NCBI GenBank assembly: GCA_030727685.1 | Contig: JANRBC010000165.1 | Coordinates: 1-11,393 of the forward strand | From: Ilumatobacteraceae bacterium | GTDB lineage: Bacteria > Actinomycetota > Acidimicrobiia > Acidimicrobiales > Ilumatobacteraceae | Direction of reading: 5' to 3' | DNA: 11,393 nt | Part shown: positions 1-6,804 of the stretch, in pieces | Layout of the letters: each line of letters begins with the position of its first letter | Position numbering within the stretch: position 1 is the stretch's first letter | The notes under the pieces: model-generated | What the model saw: the letters and a program-made list of their open reading frames with translations, nothing else | Database searches by the model: none | Told to the model about the DNA's origin: nothing | Position numbers and translations under genes: made by a program

Positions 1-78
1 GGTGGTCGTTATGGCTTGCAGACGATGTGTGAAGGTGGCGGTTTAGCAAATGCCACAATCATCGAACGCCTCGGCTAA
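1..78 (+). CDS. Thiolase (acetyl-CoA acetyltransferase family), C-terminal end only
   Basis: Only the last 25 codons and the stop are in the window. The reading frame from base 1 gives a peptide containing GLQTMCEGGG followed by NATIIERLG and TAA. This glycine-rich C-terminal stretch with a cysteine is the conserved end of thiolases, where the Cys of the C-G-G/EGGG region helps activate the acyl-CoA nucleophile. The enzyme would condense or cleave acyl-CoA in fatty-acid or other acyl-CoA metabolism in the cytoplasm. The exact substrate cannot be told from this fragment. The next gene starts 16 bases downstream on the same strand and may be cotranscribed. The family call is fairly sure because the tail motif is distinctive. 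Confidence 0.75.
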   Translation, partial: GGRYGLQTMCEGGGLANATIIERLG

Positions 79-94
79 ATGATTTAAACCCAAG

Positions 95-352
95 ATGTGG
101 GGCTCAATAATTTGGTTTGGCCTTGGCCTCGTACTTCTTTATTTCATTTGGAAGATTGGCCTCGGCATGTTGCGCGGCATGACATCAACGCTTCCGCCGC
201 CACCGCCAGCAGGCGAAATGCGACGAATTAACGTGCGTTATCGATGCTCGAGTTGCGGCACCGAATTACGAATGACAATGGCGCCAGATCAAAATCCGCC
301 ACCACCAAAACATTGTTTAGACGATATGGATTTAATCGCGCCGATCGACTGA
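95..352 (+). CDS. Small membrane-anchored protein with a CxxC motif, function unknown
   Basis: This is an 85-residue protein. Residues 3-26 form one hydrophobic helix (GLGLVLLYFIW region), probably a signal anchor. A proline-rich linker follows (residues 34-38), then a short soluble domain with C51-x-x-C54, the segment ELRMTMAP, a second proline run and H73-C74. Three cysteines plus a histidine could bind a metal in a minimal zinc-ribbon arrangement, but this is inference. I recall similar short proteins with this C..C-GTELRMTMAP..PPPPKHC pattern as conserved hypotheticals in actinobacteria. No catalytic function can be assigned. There is no Shine-Dalgarno-like sequence before the ATG; an earlier ATG at 79 is closed by a stop after two codons, so 95 is the first workable start. 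It ends 6 bases before the convergent crgA stop. Confidence 0.75.
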   Translation: MWGSIIWFGLGLVLLYFIWKIGLGMLRGMTSTLPPPPPAGEMRRINVRYRCSSCGTELRMTMAPDQNPPPPKHCLDDMDLIAPID

Positions 353-358
353 AATTGA

Positions 359-700
359 TCAGTGATATTTAGTTGCGGTGTATAAACCGCCAAGAACCGC
401 AAGCAAACCAGAAAACAAGTACCAATTGTTGCGACCACCAGGTACGAAACCTAGGTAGTAGAGCAAGATCACCAATGCGCCAAGACCAAGCAAGGCAAAC
501 ATCAAGATAGGCACCCATGATGGACTAACACGTTGCTCACGCAACGTTGGCGGGGTATATCGCGAAGACGCATCAGCAATATTTTGTCCGTGCATTGAAT
601 GCGTATCCGACGTGTCGAGACGATGGGTCTCATGTACTCGGCCGGGCTTTGTGCCTTTGGGGGTGGTTCGACCACCACCGCGACGCTTTTGGCTTGCCAT
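359..700 (-). CDS. crgA: Cell division protein CrgA
   Basis: This 113-residue protein has a basic, low-complexity cytoplasmic N-terminus (1-45). The family signature follows: RYTPP at 48-52, then VSPSWVPILMFALLGLG from 58. Two transmembrane helices lie at about 62-84 and 92-109, separated by the short loop VPGGRNNWY. This pattern is that of CrgA, the small actinobacterial divisome protein, which in mycobacteria interacts with FtsZ, FtsQ, FtsI and PBPA (established for the family). The N-terminal tail is longer than in some homologues. Its position next to trpG and pknB matches the mycobacterial locus. It is divergent from trpG, with 66 bases between the two starts. The ATG at 700 is the only start giving the basic tail; a weak -10-like TACACT lies 10 bases upstream. 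Confidence 0.93.
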   Translation of the reverse strand: MASQKRRGGGRTTPKGTKPGRVHETHRLDTSDTHSMHGQNIADASSRYTPPTLREQRVSPSWVPILMFALLGLGALVILLYYLGFVPGGRNNWYLFSGLLAVLGGLYTATKYH

Positions 701-710
701 AACTTCATTA

Positions 711-716
711 AGTGTA
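711..716 (-). promoter_or_regulatory. Possible -10 box of crgA
   Basis: On the minus strand the hexamer TACACT lies 10 bases upstream of the crgA ATG and fits the TANNNT actinobacterial -10 pattern. It would give a leader of only a few bases. No convincing -35 element is visible, so this is a weak prediction. Confidence 0.3.
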
Positions 717-766
717 GGGGATTAAACCGCTTTGTAATTGCTCAATTCTCAGGCAGGCTGAAGACA

Positions 767-1357
767 ATGAATAACAACGGTGCGCGGATTTTGGTAATTG
801 ACAACTATGACAGTTTTGTTTACAACCTCGTGCAGTATCTTGGCGAACTTGGGGCACAGCCGATTATCGTACGCAACGATCAAGTTACTGTCGATGAAGC
901 GATCGCGTTGAAACCCGATGGAGTTTTGCTCTCGCCTGGTCCTGGTCAACCACATGACGCAGGAATCTTGTGCGAATCAATTCGCAAGTTCGCAGGAGTC
1001 GCGCCGATTTTTGGCGTTTGTCTTGGACACCAAGCAATCGGACATGTATTTGGCGCACAGATTGTAAACGCTCCTGAGATTCAACATGGCAAAACGTCAG
1101 AGATCAGTCACAGCGGCAGTGGTGTTTTTGAAGACGTTAACTCGCCGATTCGTGCGACTCGCTATCACTCGCTTGTTATCGAACCGAGTTCACTACCAAG
1201 CTCTTTGATAGTAACTGCATCAACATCTGATGGCATCATCATGGGGGTTCGCCATCGCGAGTTAGACATAGAAGGCGTGCAGTTTCATCCTGAAAGCGTG
1301 TTGACCGAACATGGTCACGCAATAATTAAAAATTTTCTAAAGCGTTGCAATAAATAA
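767..1357 (+). CDS. trpG: Anthranilate / aminodeoxychorismate synthase component II (glutamine amidotransferase)
   Basis: The 196-residue protein is a class I glutamine amidotransferase. It supplies ammonia from glutamine to the chorismate-using partner subunit (TrpE or PabB) in tryptophan or folate synthesis, in the cytoplasm. Visible features are the N-terminal ILVIDNYDSFVYNL (8-21), the oxyanion strand SPGPG (56-60), the nucleophile elbow GVCLGHQ with C85 (83-89), and the QFHPES motif with H174 and E176 completing the triad. Length is normal for TrpG/PabA. An open frame extends upstream to an ATG at 599, but the family begins exactly at the chosen ATG and the extension overlaps crgA, so it was discarded. 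Sequence alone cannot separate the tryptophan from the folate role; many actinobacteria use one subunit for both. Its stop is 3 bases from the convergent pknB stop, the same orientation as in mycobacteria. Confidence 0.93.
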   Translation: MNNNGARILVIDNYDSFVYNLVQYLGELGAQPIIVRNDQVTVDEAIALKPDGVLLSPGPGQPHDAGILCESIRKFAGVAPIFGVCLGHQAIGHVFGAQIVNAPEIQHGKTSEISHSGSGVFEDVNSPIRATRYHSLVIEPSSLPSSLIVTASTSDGIIMGVRHRELDIEGVQFHPESVLTEHGHAIIKNFLKRCNK

Positions 1358-1360
1358 AAG

Positions 1361-3310
1361 TTATGGGGTTACTGCTGTGCGACCAATTGTCAAACGAATG
1401 ATAAACCCAGGGTCGACCAGTGTTCCGGCGTCGGTGCCTTGTGTGATCACTTTGTCAATGTTGATGTCATTTGCGGGCACGTCTTGATATTTGACATCCG
1501 GGGTTAATCCGGCAGTTGCAAGCAATGCAAGTGCATCGACTTCGGTTTGGCCTTCTACTTGCGGCACGGCGACTTTGTTTCCACCCGAAGAAACAAACAC
1601 CGTGATTGCAGAGCCTGCCGGACTCTGGGCGCCGATTGCTGGCTCAGTTCGAATTACACGACCCTGTTCAATCGTTGAACTCGCTTCGCTAACCAAAGTG
1701 ACAACAAAGTTGTATGGCGATGTCTGCAACAACTGTTGTGCAGCGTTGGCTACTTGACCTTGAACATTCGGCACAATTGCTTGACCCAGACCGCCCGACA
1801 CAACGACGATAATCGTCGATCCAGAACGCACCTGTGTGTCAACTTTTGGATCTTGCGACATGATCTGATTTTCAGGAATTTTTGGATCATTGACTACCTC
1901 TTTAATCGAAAGTGTCAATCCAAGTGGCGCCAACAGGGCAGTCGCTTCTTTAACTGTTAATCCGCGTACAAGTGGCACGGCAACTGGTGTGCTTGCGGGG
2001 TTATATGTGATTGTGATCTGATCACCCGAGCGCGCGAGCACACTTGGTGGGGGGTCTTGCGCATAGACAATGTCATTGCCGACACCGTCTCTGGTTGCTG
2101 CATAAGGAATAGGTGTAAAACCAGATGCAAGCAACTGCTCACTTGCTTGCTTGACCGTCAGATTTCGGACATCGGGCACTGTAATTGACACGTTTGCCGA
2201 ATTGCGGGTGAGGGTTTGATAGAGAAATAGTCCACCTGCAAGCAAGATGATTGCGGCAAACAATGCACCAAAAACAAATACAGCAGTGCGTTGCGGAGAC
2301 TTGTCGTCATACGGCGGATAATTGATTTGTTTAGTTGCAGTCGGCGAAACTTTTGGCAGCAGCTCAGTCGCCGCACCTTGCGCACTAGTTTCAGTCATTG
2401 CATTGACATCGACTTGTGGCAAAACTTTCGTTGCACGTTCTGCTTCAGTTTTTTCGGATACTGCCAAGACAGGCATACCTTCAACGAATCGACGCAATTC
2501 ATTCCGTACTTCTTCGGCACTCGTGTATCTATCATCGGGTGATTTTTTCATGCACTTAGCGACGATTGCTGCAACTTCAATCGGAACAGATGCCGGGCGT
2601 TGATTTAACGGCATGGCGAGTTCATGCACCTGCTTGTAGGCAATCGCGACGGCGTTCTCACCAGTGAACGGGGCAACGCCACTGAGCATTTCGTACATAA
2701 CGATACCGAGCGAATAAATGTCGCTGCGTTGATCAGTATGTGCTCCTTGGGCTTGTTCGGGCGAGAAATATGTGGCCGTGCCCATCACGGCGCCGGTTTG
2801 CGTTAGCCCTTGTTCAACTCCTGCACCAAGTGCGCGCGCAATACCAAAGTCGGCAACTTTTACCTGACCGGTCGTGCTCACAAGAATGTTGCCAGGCTTG
2901 ATATCACGGTGAATCACGCCATTGTGATGAGCCGAAATCAGAGCTGACGCAACTTCGCTCATGACGTCACAAACTTGCATCGGTGTGAGAGTGCCACTTT
3001 GTTTCAAAATATCTGCCAATGTTCGACCATTGACGTATTCCATAGCGATGTAGTACGTATTGTTTATTTTGCCCCAGTCATAAACAGCGACAATATTTGG
3101 ATGATTTAAGTTCGCCGCTGCTTGTGCCTCGCGCCTAAAGCGTTCGACGAATGCGGGGTCAGTCGCAAATTCTGGAAACAAAACCTTCATCGCCACTGGG
3201 CGGTCGAGCAAAATATCTCTGGCTTGAAAAATCTCGGCCATGCCACCACGCCCGATGCGCTTGCCGATTTCATATCGGTCATTAACTATGGTTCGATTGG
3301 GTTCACTCAT
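1361..3310 (-). CDS. pknB: Transmembrane Ser/Thr protein kinase with four PASTA repeats (PknB)
   Basis: This 649-residue Hanks-type kinase controls cell-wall growth and division in actinobacteria. The kinase domain (about 13-277) shows the glycine loop GRGGMAE (20-25 region), the catalytic lysine K42, HRD at 134-136, DFG at 154-156, an activation loop with T170 and T172 in the positions phosphorylated in mycobacterial PknB, and SPE at 183-185. A juxtamembrane segment (278-341) leads to one transmembrane helix (about 342-364). Four extracytoplasmic PASTA repeats follow (about 375-437, 443-506, 511-576, 579-644), the number also found in mycobacterial PknB; these bind muropeptides or lipid II in known homologues. 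It is the last gene of the FHA-phosphatase-kinase operon, and its ATG overlaps the phosphatase TGA (ATGA), indicating translational coupling. No Shine-Dalgarno sequence is visible. The kinase motifs are complete, so it should be active. Confidence 0.95.
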   Translation of the reverse strand: MSEPNRTIVNDRYEIGKRIGRGGMAEIFQARDILLDRPVAMKVLFPEFATDPAFVERFRREAQAAANLNHPNIVAVYDWGKINNTYYIAMEYVNGRTLADILKQSGTLTPMQVCDVMSEVASALISAHHNGVIHRDIKPGNILVSTTGQVKVADFGIARALGAGVEQGLTQTGAVMGTATYFSPEQAQGAHTDQRSDIYSLGIVMYEMLSGVAPFTGENAVAIAYKQVHELAMPLNQRPASVPIEVAAIVAKCMKKSPDDRYTSAEEVRNELRRFVEGMPVLAVSEKTEAERATKVLPQVDVNAMTETSAQGAATELLPKVSPTATKQINYPPYDDKSPQRTAVFVFGALFAAIILLAGGLFLYQTLTRNSANVSITVPDVRNLTVKQASEQLLASGFTPIPYAATRDGVGNDIVYAQDPPPSVLARSGDQITITYNPASTPVAVPLVRGLTVKEATALLAPLGLTLSIKEVVNDPKIPENQIMSQDPKVDTQVRSGSTIIVVVSGGLGQAIVPNVQGQVANAAQQLLQTSPYNFVVTLVSEASSTIEQGRVIRTEPAIGAQSPAGSAITVFVSSGGNKVAVPQVEGQTEVDALALLATAGLTPDVKYQDVPANDINIDKVITQGTDAGTLVDPGFIIRLTIGRTAVTP

Positions 3311-4410
3311 GGTTTTGTTTGCTCTACTACATCGCGAATTTGGTTGACATAGTCTCGAGCATCAGCAGAAGATGAGAATGATGGTTGTGCAACTATCTCT
3401 CGCGCCAAACCGAGACTCAAGTCTTCACGGGTCAATGTGCTGTCGGCCTCAATTGTTGGGCTTACCCACAAGAAACTCTTACCGCGATAAATCAGTACTC
3501 GAGCATCAGACTTTGAGTTTTCGTAGGCAACGAAGTATCCGCTGCGCAGAAAAGAACTTAAGAGCACGATCGCAACAACAGCTGTTATCGCAATTGCACC
3601 ACTGAGCACAAGTTTTTTGACAAGCGACTTCTTTTTGAGTTTTGTCTTCGGGCTTACAGATGTGGCTGCTGGCGAGTTGGCGCCATCTGCAATTACATCA
3701 ACGATGATGACGGTGATGTTGTCGCGACCACCGTTGGCGTTTGCTAGCGCAACAAGTTGATCAGCAACTTTTTGCGGCTCAATTTTTTGCTTGACGCATT
3801 TTTCTATTGCTTCATCGGTAACTTCGTCAACTAATCCATCACTGCACAAAACATATCTGTCACCTGTAATTAGCGGAAGTGTCCAAGTGTCGACCGCAAC
3901 ACTTGGTTCAATACCAAGAGCCCTCGTTACGATGTTGCGTCGCGCATGTGTGCGCGCTTCTTCTCGGGTAATCAGGCCTTCGCTGACTAGGTCTTGCACA
4001 TACGAGTGGTCAACACTTACTTGTCTGAACTCGTCATTACGAAACAGGTATGTGCGTGAGTCACCAATATTGGCAACCGCAGCCGAAACTTCGTTCGTTG
4101 TTTCATTTGGCGTTAAAGCCAATACAGCGAGTGTTGTCCCCATGCCGCGCTGATCAGTTTGATTCGCTGCAGCCTGAAATATTGAATGGTTAATCTGTTC
4201 AATTACTTTTGCAAGCTGACTTGAGTCAGAAATACCGTTTGCTTGTGCTTCTGCCAACATTTTGATTGCCATGGCGCTTGCGACTTCGCCAGCATTGTGT
4301 CCACCCATACCATCTGCGACGACGAATATTTTTTCTTCGGCAAGAAACGAATCTTCATTTTGTACTCGCAGAGTGCCAGTGTCGCTTGACGCTCCCCATT
4401 TAACCAACAT
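3307..4410 (-). CDS. pstP: PP2C-family Ser/Thr protein phosphatase, membrane-anchored (PstP-like)
   Basis: The protein is 367 residues from the ATG at 4410. The catalytic PP2C domain (about 4-238) has the metal ligands and motifs of the family: RVQNEDS at 15-21, VADGMGGH with D33 at 31-38, GTTL at 91-94, NIGDSR at 114-119, SDG at 190-192 and GRDN at 228-231. A basic linker (KLKKKSLVKK) precedes one transmembrane helix (about 267-286) and an extracytoplasmic tail of about 80 residues, the layout of mycobacterial PstP. It should dephosphorylate PknB and its substrates. The frame is open to an ATG at 4488, but that would overlap the FHA gene by 47 bases and add 26 non-conserved residues, whereas the PP2C fold starts at WGASSDTG; 4410 is therefore preferred, with moderate certainty. 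It follows the FHA gene after 31 bases and overlaps pknB by 4 bases. Confidence 0.93.
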   Translation of the reverse strand: MLVKWGASSDTGTLRVQNEDSFLAEEKIFVVADGMGGHNAGEVASAMAIKMLAEAQANGISDSSQLAKVIEQINHSIFQAAANQTDQRGMGTTLAVLALTPNETTNEVSAAVANIGDSRTYLFRNDEFRQVSVDHSYVQDLVSEGLITREEARTHARRNIVTRALGIEPSVAVDTWTLPLITGDRYVLCSDGLVDEVTDEAIEKCVKQKIEPQKVADQLVALANANGGRDNITVIIVDVIADGANSPAATSVSPKTKLKKKSLVKKLVLSGAIAITAVVAIVLLSSFLRSGYFVAYENSKSDARVLIYRGKSFLWVSPTIEADSTLTREDLSLGLAREIVAQPSFSSSADARDYVNQIRDVVEQTKP

Positions 4411-4441
4411 CAGTTGAGCCAATTCGTGTCTTGATTGTTGT

Positions 4442-5101
4442 TCACGAAATTTCAAACTTCGCACTTGAGGTACCAAAACTAAGCTCATCTCCGTTTACAA
4501 GCAGTTGCTCTTCGGTGATTTTTACTCCGTTGATTTTTGTGCCATTGGTGCTGCCAAGATCTAATAGTTTCCAACCATCTGCGGTTCGACGCATTTGGGC
4601 ATGTTCACGACTGACGTTGCTGTCGTTAAACACGATTCGACAAGAGGCTTGACGGCCGATTTTAAGCGAGTCGGCTTCCAAGACGACTCGCTCACCATTT
4701 TGCATGACCAAAACAGCCTCAACCAGAGGTGCTGTGGTAACGACAGGCTGTGCAATGTTCGAACTCTTCTGAGTTGCGAGAATGTCACTCGTGCGTTCGG
4801 GTTGACTCTCATTAGTTATCGAAAAGTCTCCGACTTTGATCGCATCGTCAACTTTTAAAATCACAGATATTGGTGTTGAATGCTTCAAATCGTTTTTCTC
4901 AGCAAACTGTGTTGCAGCTTCGGCAAGTTCGCGCACCAGGTGTTTTTCAATATCGACAAAAGCCGCATAATCTGTCGCGTTTAAATTGACAACAAAATCG
5001 GGGTTGATTGGGCTTGATTTGTCCGTTGAATCGATCAACCCGAGTAGTTCGCGGCCAAGGTTTATTGGCCTGATTGCAGAGCCGTATGCACGCGCAAACA
5101 T
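4442..5101 (-). CDS. fhaA: FHA-domain protein with a shortened DUF3662 N-terminus (FhaA-like)
   Basis: This 219-residue protein has an N-terminal region (about 1-95) resembling the DUF3662 domain of actinobacterial FhaA, starting at FARAYGSAIRPINLGRELL. A flexible linker (96-127) and a C-terminal forkhead-associated domain (about 128-219) follow. The FHA phosphothreonine-binding residues are present: G149-R150, SREH at 164-167, and DLGSTNGT at 181-188. It would bind phosphorylated targets of the adjacent kinase. It is much shorter than mycobacterial FhaA (over 500 residues), mainly through lack of the long linker. The first helix usually seen before FARAF is missing, because an in-frame TGA lies two codons upstream of the ATG. 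It is the first gene of the signalling operon, and a TAGAAT box sits six bases before the start. FhaA rather than FhaB is favoured because of the N-terminal domain and the neighbouring tRNA-Leu. Confidence 0.88.
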   Translation of the reverse strand: MFARAYGSAIRPINLGRELLGLIDSTDKSSPINPDFVVNLNATDYAAFVDIEKHLVRELAEAATQFAEKNDLKHSTPISVILKVDDAIKVGDFSITNESQPERTSDILATQKSSNIAQPVVTTAPLVEAVLVMQNGERVVLEADSLKIGRQASCRIVFNDSNVSREHAQMRRTADGWKLLDLGSTNGTKINGVKITEEQLLVNGDELSFGTSSAKFEIS

Positions 5102-5107
5102 GCATCA

Positions 5108-5113
5108 ATTCTA
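5108..5113 (-). promoter_or_regulatory. Predicted -10 box (TAGAAT) of the FHA-phosphatase-kinase operon
   Basis: On the minus strand TAGAAT, a good match to TANNNT, is followed by six bases and then the ATG of the FHA gene. This spacing puts the transcription start on or next to the A of the start codon, suggesting a leaderless mRNA. No strong -35 is seen; CAGTTA lies 17 bases upstream. There is no Shine-Dalgarno sequence, in keeping with leaderless translation. The same box and spacing recur at 10390-10395. Confidence 0.5.
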
Positions 5114-5156
5114 CGCCCCACATCTATGCATAACTGTTAGCGTCAGTAGTCCATTC

Positions 5157-5239
5157 GGGCGAGTGGCGAAATGGCAGACGCGCTGGCTTCAGGTGCCAGT
5201 GTTCGCAAGGACGTGGGGGTTCAAGTCCCCCCTCGCCCA
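5157..5239 (+). tRNA. tRNA-Leu (anticodon CAG)
   Basis: The cloverleaf can be folded by hand. The acceptor stem GGGCGAG (5157-5163) pairs with CTCGCCC (5232-5238), with discriminator A at 5239. The anticodon stem CTGGC/GCCAG (5183-5187 and 5195-5199) encloses the loop TTCAGGT with anticodon CAG at 5190-5192, which reads CUG leucine codons. A long class II variable arm folds as GTTC-GCAA-GGAC (5201-5212). The T arm is GGGGG-TTCAAGT-CCCCC (5215-5231). The CCA end is not encoded (the genome has A-CAA), so it must be added by the CCA-adding enzyme. A tRNA-Leu at this place beside fhaA also occurs in mycobacteria (leuT). It is convergent with the downstream glycosyltransferase, with a gap of 6 bases. 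Confidence 0.96.
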
Positions 5240-5245
5240 CAAGAT

Positions 5246-6799
5246 TTATTCGATGCGACAGTATTCGTCGCTATAAATTCTGTTGCCCCATCGATTCGTA
5301 ATTAGTTCAACTTCTTTTGGTGTTGAAACATTTAATCTTGTCGCAGTTTCAAAGTGAAATAGACGAGCAAATGGTGTCCAGATAATTCGATACCCGCGAT
5401 CCAAAAATTTAAAGGATAGATCTACGTCGTTGAATGAAAGTGGAAACGTCTTGCTGAGACCTCCGACTTCAAAGTAAGCGTTTCGACGCACCATCATGCA
5501 TGCGCCGGTGACGCCGGTGCATTCTCGCGCTACTTTAAGAATGCCAAGTTCGCCGAGTTCATTGACTGATCGACCGTTATAAAAATTGTGTGGATACGGC
5601 GTGTGTGAATGTCCGGCACTTTGAATTCGGCCATCTTCAAGCAGCAACATCGGGCCGACCGCAGCAACATCAGGTTCTTGCATATATCCCAACATCACCT
5701 CGAGCCAATCTTCGCTGATTACCTCAGTGTCGTCGTTAAGCAGGACAATAAACGGTGAATCAGAGTTGACGACTCCGACATTGCATTTATCAGAAAAGTT
5801 GAACTCCTTTTCATAGTCAATGATCTTTAAGTTCGTTGGGCTTATCCGTTGTAGTTCAGACAGCACATTCGCTGGTGTTTGCGCATCTGCCACGACAATG
5901 ATTTCGAAGTTCTTATAGCTAGTTTTGCGCTCGATGCTCTCAACAGCATTGAGAACTAAACACGTGTCGACTCCGAACAAAGACTTCGTGGTGCCACACG
6001 TCGGAATCACAATGCCGATCTTTGGAGATTGTTTAAGTCGGCGCTTTACTCTCGATAACGCATATGGCGTTACTTCTTCGACTTCAGCATCGATGTTTTT
6101 TCGAGATAAATGCTCAGAAATTGCTTTTGTGGCGCTAATAAATGCGTACGGTTTTTCATCTGCCGCGATTGATACTGATCCTGGCACCGAACGCCAGTGG
6201 TAAAGCACCTTAGGAATATGGGCAATCTTTGATGTCTTTTCAACAACGCGCAGAATCAAGTCGTAGTCTTGCGAACCCTCGAACCCGCGCCGAAAGCGAC
6301 CGACAGCGTTAACTAATTCGCGACGGATTACTGAAAGATGAGAGCAGTAGTTGTGGGCGAGCAGTCTTTCAGGCGACCACTTAGGTTTTTTGAACTCGTC
6401 ATAGTGTTTGCCATCGACTGTTATTTTGTCTTCATCGGTATAGATGTAGTCAATCTCTGGTGCAAGTTCAATTCGTGAAGCGACTTCGGCTAGTGCATCG
6501 GTGTGAAGTTCGTCGTCGTTGTCAAGCAAAACAACATATTCGCCGGTTGCAAGCGAAAGCGCATCATTGCTGGCTTCGACAATTCCGCCATTTTCTGAGC
6601 GAAAATAGACAATGATTCGACTATCTAAGACTTGGAGCTCTTTTAGACGCTTGGCAACATAACTATCTGTTGATTTGTCATCAACTAGGCACCATTGCCA
6701 ATCGGTAATGGTTTGTGCGTAGACAGACTTTATGCATTGTTCAAATGCCTCATGCGGCGGATTAAAAACCGGCGTGATGATGCTGAACTGCGGCCGCAT
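5246..6799 (-). CDS. Two-domain family 2 glycosyltransferase
   Basis: This 517-residue cytoplasmic or membrane-associated enzyme contains two GT-A fold GT2 domains in tandem. Domain 1 (about 5-205) begins FSIITPVFNPP and carries VDDKSTD (39-45), the metal-binding DND/DD cluster at 93-96, TDEDK (121-125), GSQDYDL (175-181) and HWRS (201-204). Domain 2 (about 260-480) begins IGIVIPT, with LLNDDTE (353-359; D356/D357 metal ligands), the GACMMVRR acceptor-loop region (432-439) and FNDVDLSF (456-463), typical of rhamnosyltransferase-like GT2 enzymes. Both domains keep their metal motifs, so the enzyme probably adds two sugars or alternates between two linkages in building a surface polysaccharide. 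Sugar and linkage cannot be read from the sequence. No transmembrane helix is evident. It starts 5 bases after the stop of the coiled-coil gene upstream, so the two are cotranscribed. Confidence 0.9.
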   Translation of the reverse strand: MRPQFSIITPVFNPPHEAFEQCIKSVYAQTITDWQWCLVDDKSTDSYVAKRLKELQVLDSRIIVYFRSENGGIVEASNDALSLATGEYVVLLDNDDELHTDALAEVASRIELAPEIDYIYTDEDKITVDGKHYDEFKKPKWSPERLLAHNYCSHLSVIRRELVNAVGRFRRGFEGSQDYDLILRVVEKTSKIAHIPKVLYHWRSVPGSVSIAADEKPYAFISATKAISEHLSRKNIDAEVEEVTPYALSRVKRRLKQSPKIGIVIPTCGTTKSLFGVDTCLVLNAVESIERKTSYKNFEIIVVADAQTPANVLSELQRISPTNLKIIDYEKEFNFSDKCNVGVVNSDSPFIVLLNDDTEVISEDWLEVMLGYMQEPDVAAVGPMLLLEDGRIQSAGHSHTPYPHNFYNGRSVNELGELGILKVARECTGVTGACMMVRRNAYFEVGGLSKTFPLSFNDVDLSFKFLDRGYRIIWTPFARLFHFETATRLNVSTPKEVELITNRWGNRIYSDEYCRIE

Positions 6800-6804
6800 C
6801 GGCG

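Noticed and set aside
599..766. N-terminal extension of the trpG frame from an ATG at 599
   Set aside because: It overlaps crgA on the opposite strand and adds 56 residues not found in TrpG/PabA proteins; the family N-terminus starts just after the ATG at 767.
3791..4153. 120-codon plus-strand open frame inside the phosphatase gene
   Set aside because: It is antisense to a well-supported PP2C gene, shows no recognisable domain and no upstream signal.
4411..4488. Longer start for the PP2C phosphatase at 4488
   Set aside because: It would overlap the FHA gene by 47 bases and add residues outside the PP2C fold; GGAG directly abuts that ATG with no spacer. Not fully excluded.
5255..5271. Hairpin GCGAC/GTCGC just after tRNA-Leu as a terminator
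   Set aside because: The stem is only 5 base pairs, it lies within the end of the glycosyltransferase gene, and no T-run follows on the tRNA strand.
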